Position numbers and translations under genes: made by a program
The notes under the pieces: generated by a model
Database searches by the model: none
Seen by the model: only the letters and a program-made list of their open reading frames with translations
What the model was told of the DNA's origin: nothing
Origin: Diatrype stigma
Lineage: Eukaryota; Ascomycota; Sordariomycetes; Xylariales; Diatrypaceae
Assembly: GCA_022225965.2 (NCBI GenBank)
Contig: JAKJXP020000004.1
Coordinates: forward strand, 62,001-126,000
Direction of reading: 5' to 3'
DNA length: 64,000 bases
Shown here: one piece after another, positions 58,898 through 64,000 of the stretch
How the letters are laid out: each line of letters begins with the position of its first letter
How positions within the stretch are numbered: the first letter of the stretch is position 1

Positions 58898-59925
58898 AGC
58901 TCTCCCCCATGCTTACGGCGCCTATGATGCGGTGTGATCCCTGCGCTGATTGGCTTCGATCTGTGCCCGCACACTTATAGGTAACTATACTATTTTTGGA
59001 CAGGCCAATCATGGCGCTGATTCGGAACGCGCGCAGAGACATTCCCCCTTGTTTCCTCTTTTTCGCATATTTTTCTTCAAGCATCGCTGCATCGAGAGTA
59101 AAATGCTACTCTAACCGCTACCTAGTCTCTCGCTTCCCTCGTGGCTTGCCTACCCTAGGTACCCTGCCCCTAGTCCTACATGGCACCCCCCCATCCCGCA
59201 TAGCAAAACGCCAGCACCGCGTTATGCCGGTTTTGAGGGGGCCTTCATTGGCCCTCTCCAGTGGACGGCCGGGGTAGCGAGCCCCACCCCTTTCCAGCTT
59301 CTTCAGAATCACAGCGCTTAGCCATCGACTTCTTCGTCCACTAGGCCCGCGGATTGCAGACCACTGCGGCCAAGATGGCCCAGTCAGAGTCAGCGCCTGT
59401 GGTATGTGGTACCAGCCTCTGCAGCCTGCCCTGCGGCAGCAGCTCGGGATATGCCTAACTAGAGGTCTACACGGTTTGGGTGTTGTTGGTGTTGGTGTTG
59501 GTGTTGGTGTTGGCTGGTATATACATCTGTACCACTCCCCCTTGGCTGGGGTTACCGGAATAGAAGGTGTTTTCCTCCCCTTCTTCGAACCTTTGACTCT
59601 TGCTGCGGGTTGGTGATCACAAGGGGGCCTGCCTCATACAGTCCCTGGTGCAAGACTCGAACCTGTGCAGAAGCGCAGCTGGACGGTATTCACTAGAAAC
59701 TTGCTCGCCTGTAACTACCTACTCGTCTACGATCGAACCGCCCACGGACATGTTAGTGTAACAAACTGACTGAGTCTTCTACCGCTTGGAATCGACAAAC
59801 TGTTCGTGCTTCGTTTTGCCTCAAAAGTTTGGTTGTGATTTGGAACCGACAGGCGCAGCTCCTCGAAACCAGAAAATCCTGATATAGTGCAGGAGTGAGG
59901 AGGCGACGCAAGTTAAGTCATAGCA
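58898..59925. other. Intergenic region with a possible 5' exon and a GTTGGT microsatellite
   Basis: A well-placed ATG (CCAAGATGGCC at 59,374) opens a short frame, MAQSESAPV, that runs into a GTATGT donor at 59,400. It could be an upstream exon of the next gene or a remnant. A (GGTGTT)n repeat lies at about 59,477-59,513. Nothing else recognised. Confidence 0.4.
59477..59513. repeat. Hexanucleotide microsatellite (GGTGTT)n
   Basis: About six units of GTTGGT/GGTGTT with slight variation at the ends. No function is apparent. Confidence 0.8.
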
Positions 59926-62181
59926 ATGTCGCCTAACATGCCCTCTGGAGGGCTTTCTTTATTCCCCAATACCAGTGTGACGAAGCCGCCATCGAGGAGG
60001 ACGACTCCAAAACCTCGCACATCCCAGGACAGAGGTTCGCCGCTCGACATGTCACCATCGAGGGCCGGCCGACGAACACCGGAGCCTCTGTCCGAGTTTG
60101 TCATCGATGGTTCTCCGCAAGCGGGCGGCAGTGGTGACTCTCACATGCCACCACCGCCACACCCATATCACGAGAGGGAAGCAGCAACAGCAGCGGGGCC
60201 TTCAATAGTATCGAGGCCCATACCAATAGCAGACGTGCCGCCAAGGACGGACACCGCCTTGTCGGGCGCAAGCACGCTTGTCCGGAGCAGTAGCAACCGA
60301 TCCCGGAGCTCGATTGCCAAGCGACCCATCGAAGACGGGTCTTTGATGGCCTCACCACTATTGCCGATGATGAGAACCGCCGCGGACGACACGACGGGTG
60401 GGATTCGCTCTATATTTCCACAATACGACCACAGCCGGGCGCTCGACCAGCAGAACTACTTCCCGACGCAGACGAGCCCGCGCCACATTCCGCGAACGGT
60501 GATCAGCAGACAATCGCACTATCCGGCAGAGATCGAGGAAGCAGACAACACGCAGCAGCAGCAGCAGCAACAACAACAACAACAACAGCAGAGCCCACAA
60601 CAGCAGTATCATCACCAGTATCACCAACAGCAGCAGCAGACGCTGGGTCCCCCTCCAGCAGCAACAATGCGGAGCCCACTCAGCGCCAGTTCCGCCAATC
60701 AGCGGTGGCCGCGGTGGCAGGCCCAGGACCCGCCCGCCATCCCGGCGGTGAGCCGAACGGACGAGCTGCGCGACTACTGGAAGGCGGCGAACGGGTGGCG
60801 GGCGTCGGCCGCCGAAGGCCGATCGTACTGCCTGCGGCTGACGCGGCCGGCGCGGGACGCGCCCGTCTACGCCCTGACCGCGGCCGTGCCCCAACCACAC
60901 AAGCCGCAAAGCAAAAACCAGAACAAGAACCAGAAGAAGCCGCAGCAGCAGCACCAGCCGCTATACCACCTACGGATCGACCCGACGTCCGCCTCGGCGC
61001 GCGTGGCGCTGAGCCGCCACGACCCGGGCCGGCCGTGCAAAGACCGGGACCCGCAAGCGGCAGCGGCGCGACCGCCTGGGTTCTTGGGGGCGCTGCGGGA
61101 GGCCGAGAGCCACGACAACAACGGCAACAGCAGCAGTAACAGCAGCCTAGGCAGCACCCACAGCAGCAAGCCCTGGCAAGAAGTCCTCAGCACGACGCTC
61201 GAGCCGCCGGCGCGCCGCCGGGGCCGGGGCGGACCCGACAGCGACGACGGCGCCGACGGGCTCGTGGCGCTGCTGTACCCGTCGGCAGCGGCGCGGGTAG
61301 CGCTGGACCGGCCGGGCGACGCGGCGGCCGTGGCGGCCGCCGAGCGCGAGTGCGCGCGCCTGGTGTGGGACGAGGACAGCCGGAGCTACTTCGTGGCGCA
61401 CCCGGCGCTGGCGGCGCCGTTCTGCGTCACGGTCGAGCGCAACGCGGCGTGGAGCCGGGCCGAGTACGCGCTCGAGCACGTCGAGTCGCCGCGCCACCTG
61501 GCGCGGCTGATCACCACGCGCGCCTCTGACGAGGGCTTGGGGTTCTTCGAGATCGACACCTCGGTCGCGGCCCGCGTCGAGGGCAGCTATTACATCCTGG
61601 ACGTGGCGGTCGCGGCGCTGATGCTCGTCGCCCACCTCGAGGAGGAGCAGTGCTGTGGCGGCATCGGGGGCGGTGCTGGGGCTGGTGGTGGTGGTGCTGC
61701 CGTCGAGCAGTTCGAGCCCCCGCCCGCGGCGACGTCGCTGCTGCAGCCGCCGCTGCCGGCGCATCTGCGGGAAGATGGCGGGGCGGAGCGGGCTAGCATG
61801 GGGAGTCGGATCAGCGGGTTCCTGCACGGGAGGAGCAGCCACCATAACAGCAACAGCAACAGCAACAGCAACCACAACGCCGCGAACACTCCAAAGAAGA
61901 ACAAGAAGTGGGGGCGCAGGGGAAAGCCGGCGGAAGAGTTCGAGCTGGACCTGGAGAGCCAGAGCAGCAACAGCCTCGGGTCCAAGTTCTACTACCCCTC
62001 TCCCGACTCGCACGGGGGCGCGTCGTCGAAGAAGAAACAAATGCCCGGCACGACGAGGACGGTGCTCAAGCTGCTGTCCATCTCGTTCAAGTGCGTCGTC
62101 TGGGCGCTGACGCTGCTGTTCAAGGCGCTGTATAAGGTCGTGGTGGGGCTGAGCCGGTGCCTTACGAGCGAGAAGTTGTAA
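59926..62181 (+). CDS. Large low-complexity protein with C-terminal hydrophobic segment, unknown function
   Basis: Single open frame of 751 aa from an ATG at 59926. The N-terminal third is Pro/Ser/Arg-rich (MSPNMPSGGLSLFPN, TPEPLSEFVIDGSP), then a run of 13 glutamines followed by His/Gln-rich repeats (about 210-240). A more ordered middle has two similar-looking parts, WKAANGWRASAAEGRSYCLRL with LYHLRIDP, and LVWDEDSRSYFVAHPA with FFEIDTS...GSYYILDVAVAALMLVAHL. An Asn/Ser repeat and a basic patch (KKNKKWGRRGK) precede the C-terminal hydrophobic helix region TVLKLLSISFKCVVWALTLL, which could anchor it in a membrane. Similar fungal proteins are often labelled acetylserotonin methyltransferase-like, a name no methyltransferase motif here supports. 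GC-rich codons; frames on the other strand are shadows. Confidence 0.8.
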   Translation: MSPNMPSGGLSLFPNTSVTKPPSRRTTPKPRTSQDRGSPLDMSPSRAGRRTPEPLSEFVIDGSPQAGGSGDSHMPPPPHPYHEREAATAAGPSIVSRPIPIADVPPRTDTALSGASTLVRSSSNRSRSSIAKRPIEDGSLMASPLLPMMRTAADDTTGGIRSIFPQYDHSRALDQQNYFPTQTSPRHIPRTVISRQSHYPAEIEEADNTQQQQQQQQQQQQQSPQQQYHHQYHQQQQQTLGPPPAATMRSPLSASSANQRWPRWQAQDPPAIPAVSRTDELRDYWKAANGWRASAAEGRSYCLRLTRPARDAPVYALTAAVPQPHKPQSKNQNKNQKKPQQQHQPLYHLRIDPTSASARVALSRHDPGRPCKDRDPQAAAARPPGFLGALREAESHDNNGNSSSNSSLGSTHSSKPWQEVLSTTLEPPARRRGRGGPDSDDGADGLVALLYPSAAARVALDRPGDAAAVAAAERECARLVWDEDSRSYFVAHPALAAPFCVTVERNAAWSRAEYALEHVESPRHLARLITTRASDEGLGFFEIDTSVAARVEGSYYILDVAVAALMLVAHLEEEQCCGGIGGGAGAGGGGAAVEQFEPPPAATSLLQPPLPAHLREDGGAERASMGSRISGFLHGRSSHHNSNSNSNSNHNAANTPKKNKKWGRRGKPAEEFELDLESQSSNSLGSKFYYPSPDSHGGASSKKKQMPGTTRTVLKLLSISFKCVVWALTLLFKALYKVVVGLSRCLTSEKL

Positions 62182-62788
62182 AAAAACGAGGTGTATAGTG
62201 TATATCTGCTTACTTGCACATGGATTTGATGGGTAGAGATCGGGGGTATTGGTTTTGTGCGTCATCGGTTGGAATGGATAACCATGGGAGAAATCAAGGG
62301 GGCTTGGACAGACAGCGGACAGGCGGGCGGGCGGTGATGATTATGATGGAAACATTCTGGGGAAATCCTTACCACTCTGTAATTTGTTTTCGATACCACT
62401 TATGTTTACGCTGCGTTTATGGGGGGAGATACTTAGATGCGGGACAAGCTTTTTCTCGAGCAGAAATAGGAGCTAATGAACGGAATCACGAATGATATGA
62501 TGACATCGCTAGCTACTTACCCATGCAGTTGTGTGCACTTAGACAGACATGTGGTGGTATAGGTAGGCCGTGCAATATAATTATCTAAATTTTTCCGGGG
62601 AGGGGAGGGTATCGTCAAAAGCTCCCGATATCCCAAACCCTGAACGCCGCCTAGGTAGCAATCCATCTATACCTAGTTATGCCACTGTGCTTTTTGACGA
62701 AGGAACCACTTCAACGATGTAGAAAGCATACTTCTATGGTCACAACCATCCATCCATCCATCCGCCCCGTAATCCAATCGCCCGGTAA
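62182..62788. other. Convergent intergenic region
   Basis: Both flanking genes end here. Contains ATCCATCC/CCATCCAT repeats near 62,750-62,765. No gene seen. Confidence 0.5.
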
Positions 62789-63858
62789 TCACCGCTTCCG
62801 CTCCCGCACCTTGATCTTCTGCCCCGATTTCCGGATACCGCCCACCGTACGCGTCTTCGCCATGCCCGCGCGCTGCAATTCGAGCTGGTTCTCGGCCCGC
62901 GACAGGACGCGCAGCTTCTTCCTCGCGTTCTGCAGCCGCCGCTGCAGCTTCTCCAGCAGCCTCCGGCGCTGGTCGGCGCGCAGCTTCTCCGGGTCCTTCT
63001 TCTCGTCGTCCTCGTCCGATATATCATTATCGTCGCTATCGTCTGAATCGTTGGCGCCCTTCCCCGTTTCCAGGCCGATCATCTCCTCCCGCTCGGAGGC
63101 GCCATCCGCGAACACGATCTTCTTCGGCTTCGGCGCCGTCGCTTGTTTGTTCTTTGGTGGCGCTATTCCGTCTACTCCATCCATCATCATATCATCATCG
63201 TCGTCGTCTTCGTCCCAGTCCGCATCCGCGTCCACGGCGGTGGCCGGATTCAGGGTCCCGCTGAGTCCCAGCACCCGCTCCTCCAGGGCTTTCGCCTCCT
63301 TCAGAGCCAGGGTCCTCTGCGTCCTCAGATATCCCATGTCCTGTGTCTTGAGCAGCCGCACCGTCTCGACGTCCATCGCTCGGTTCCCGCGATCGCCGTC
63401 GACGGTGCCCGTCCACCGCTTTCCCTTCGAGGCGAAGGTGCTCGGACCCGACCGCGACAGCACTAGATACATGGCACCGGTAGGTTAGCTCATGAGGGCG
63501 GGGAGTTTTCGGAGATTTCCAGAGCCGAGAACAACAATGAATGTATGGACGTACTGCCAAAGTAGAATTCATCCTCGTTGCGGTCGGCGGCCTTCTGCTT
63601 CAGGGCCTTGAGCTGGGCTTTCTTCTTGTTGTGGTCCTTGGAGCGCAGGGTATAGTCCTATTGATTGCGTGTGGTGACAACGGTCAGTCCTCTAGTCAGT
63701 TGGTAGAAGAAGAAGCCAGCGCATGAGCTGGTATGATGGTGCGGCCGCGTTGCTGCTCTTACCTTGTGCTTCTCCAAGAGACCCAGGCGGGATCTCTCGG
63801 CAGGCTGGGCGCGCTCCTTGTGGTTACGCCGCTGGTGGGCGTTGCGCATTGAAGACAT
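62789..63858 (-). CDS. UTP11: U3 snoRNP small-subunit processome protein Utp11
   Basis: Nucleolar component of the 90S pre-ribosome needed for 18S rRNA processing. Exons in transcript order 63858-63763, 63657-63555 and 63462-62789 (introns 105 and 92 bp) give 290 aa. The N-terminus is the most conserved part: [37 protein letters not shown], then [15 protein letters not shown] across the second intron and [11 protein letters not shown] with [13 protein letters not shown]. The AG ending the second intron lies inside TATCTAG; the ATG just upstream of it (63472) is not the start. A long Asp/Glu-rich insert ([25 protein letters not shown]) separates this from the basic C-terminus ([34 protein letters not shown]). 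Confidence 0.95.
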
Positions 63859-64000
63859 GTTGGCGGTTGGTGTGGGTGATGCTAGAGCTGTAATGCGGCC
63901 TGTTGCTCTTTGGTGGTGGGCTTTGGTGGTGGAAGGTGGAGGGGCGTCTCCGTTTTGAGCCTGTTCAGGTTCAGGTTCAAGCCTCTGTCCGACCTTTCTG
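63859..64000. other. UTP11 5' flank to the window edge
   Basis: About 140 bp upstream of the UTP11 start with a GTGGTGG-type stretch and a short GGTTCA repeat at the very end. Too short for further calls. Confidence 0.4.

Noticed and set aside
39300..58900. CRISPR array or phage-type defence system
   Set aside because: Repeats here are transposon termini and low-complexity tracts; the genome is fungal and no such genes are present.
59640..59720. tRNA-like GGTTCGAGTC on the minus strand
   Set aside because: B-box word only; surrounding stems do not pair and no A-box at proper distance.
61147..62265. 372-aa minus-strand frame
   Set aside because: Antisense to the GC-rich 751-aa gene; Arg/Ala/Leu composition typical of shadows.

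Overview
The window reads as a filamentous ascomycete (Pezizomycotina) chromosome, probably a sordariomycete; the class-level call is an inference from gene style. Protein genes carry short GT-AG introns of about 48-110 bp. Regulators are fungal Zn(II)2Cys6 proteins. Housekeeping genes are fungal orthologues (Sti1, Rpc34, a CSR-1-like dual-start cyclophilin, Ent3-type epsin, Utp11). Two long stretches (about 39.3-44.2 kb and 54.7-58.9 kb) are extremely AT/TpA-rich, nearly free of CpA and TpG but still rich in CpG, which is the footprint of repeat-induced point mutation (RIP).

Region 1 (1-14,622) looks like the right part of a secondary-metabolite cluster. It holds the end of a P450 (cut by the window edge), a DMATS-type aromatic prenyltransferase, an FAD monooxygenase fused to a large polytopic membrane domain, a short-chain dehydrogenase, a Zn2Cys6/Fungal_trans_2 regulator with a damaged zinc cluster, and a Baeyer-Villiger-type flavin monooxygenase transcribed divergently from that regulator. 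A plausible logic is prenylation, then prenyl epoxidation and perhaps membrane cyclisation, then P450/SDR/BVMO tailoring. No backbone synthase is visible, so the scaffold enzyme probably lies left of the window or elsewhere. A second, intact-looking Zn2Cys6 regulator follows at 17.06-19.05 kb after a repeat-bearing gap.

Region 2 (21.6-37.9 kb) is a conserved housekeeping block: STI1 (-), RPC34 (+), cyclophilin (-), ENT3-like epsin (+), a four-TM MARVEL-like protein (+) whose frame continues for more than 400 codons beyond a UAG, and a 70-codon two-exon gene (-).

Region 3 (39.34-44.21 kb) is a RIP-wrecked tyrosine-recombinase retrotransposon. It has reverse transcriptase, RNase H and recombinase remnants and the split direct repeat order A1-ORFs-B1-A2-B2 typical of Ngaro-type elements. 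Region 4 (45-52.9 kb) is a gene-poor island with a C2H2 regulator, a glutathione S-transferase and a peroxisomal D-amino-acid oxidase, all on the minus strand. Region 5 (54.73-58.89 kb) is a RIP-wrecked Mutator-like DNA transposon with about 135-bp terminal inverted repeats and a perfect 9-bp target duplication. Region 6 (59.9-63.9 kb) returns to ordinary genes: a poly-Q protein of unknown function with a C-terminal hydrophobic segment, and UTP11.

Exon joins were worked out by hand from splice signals and frame. All full models given as joins sum to whole codons. N-termini of the 17-kb regulator and one splice junction of the 9.7-kb regulator remain uncertain.
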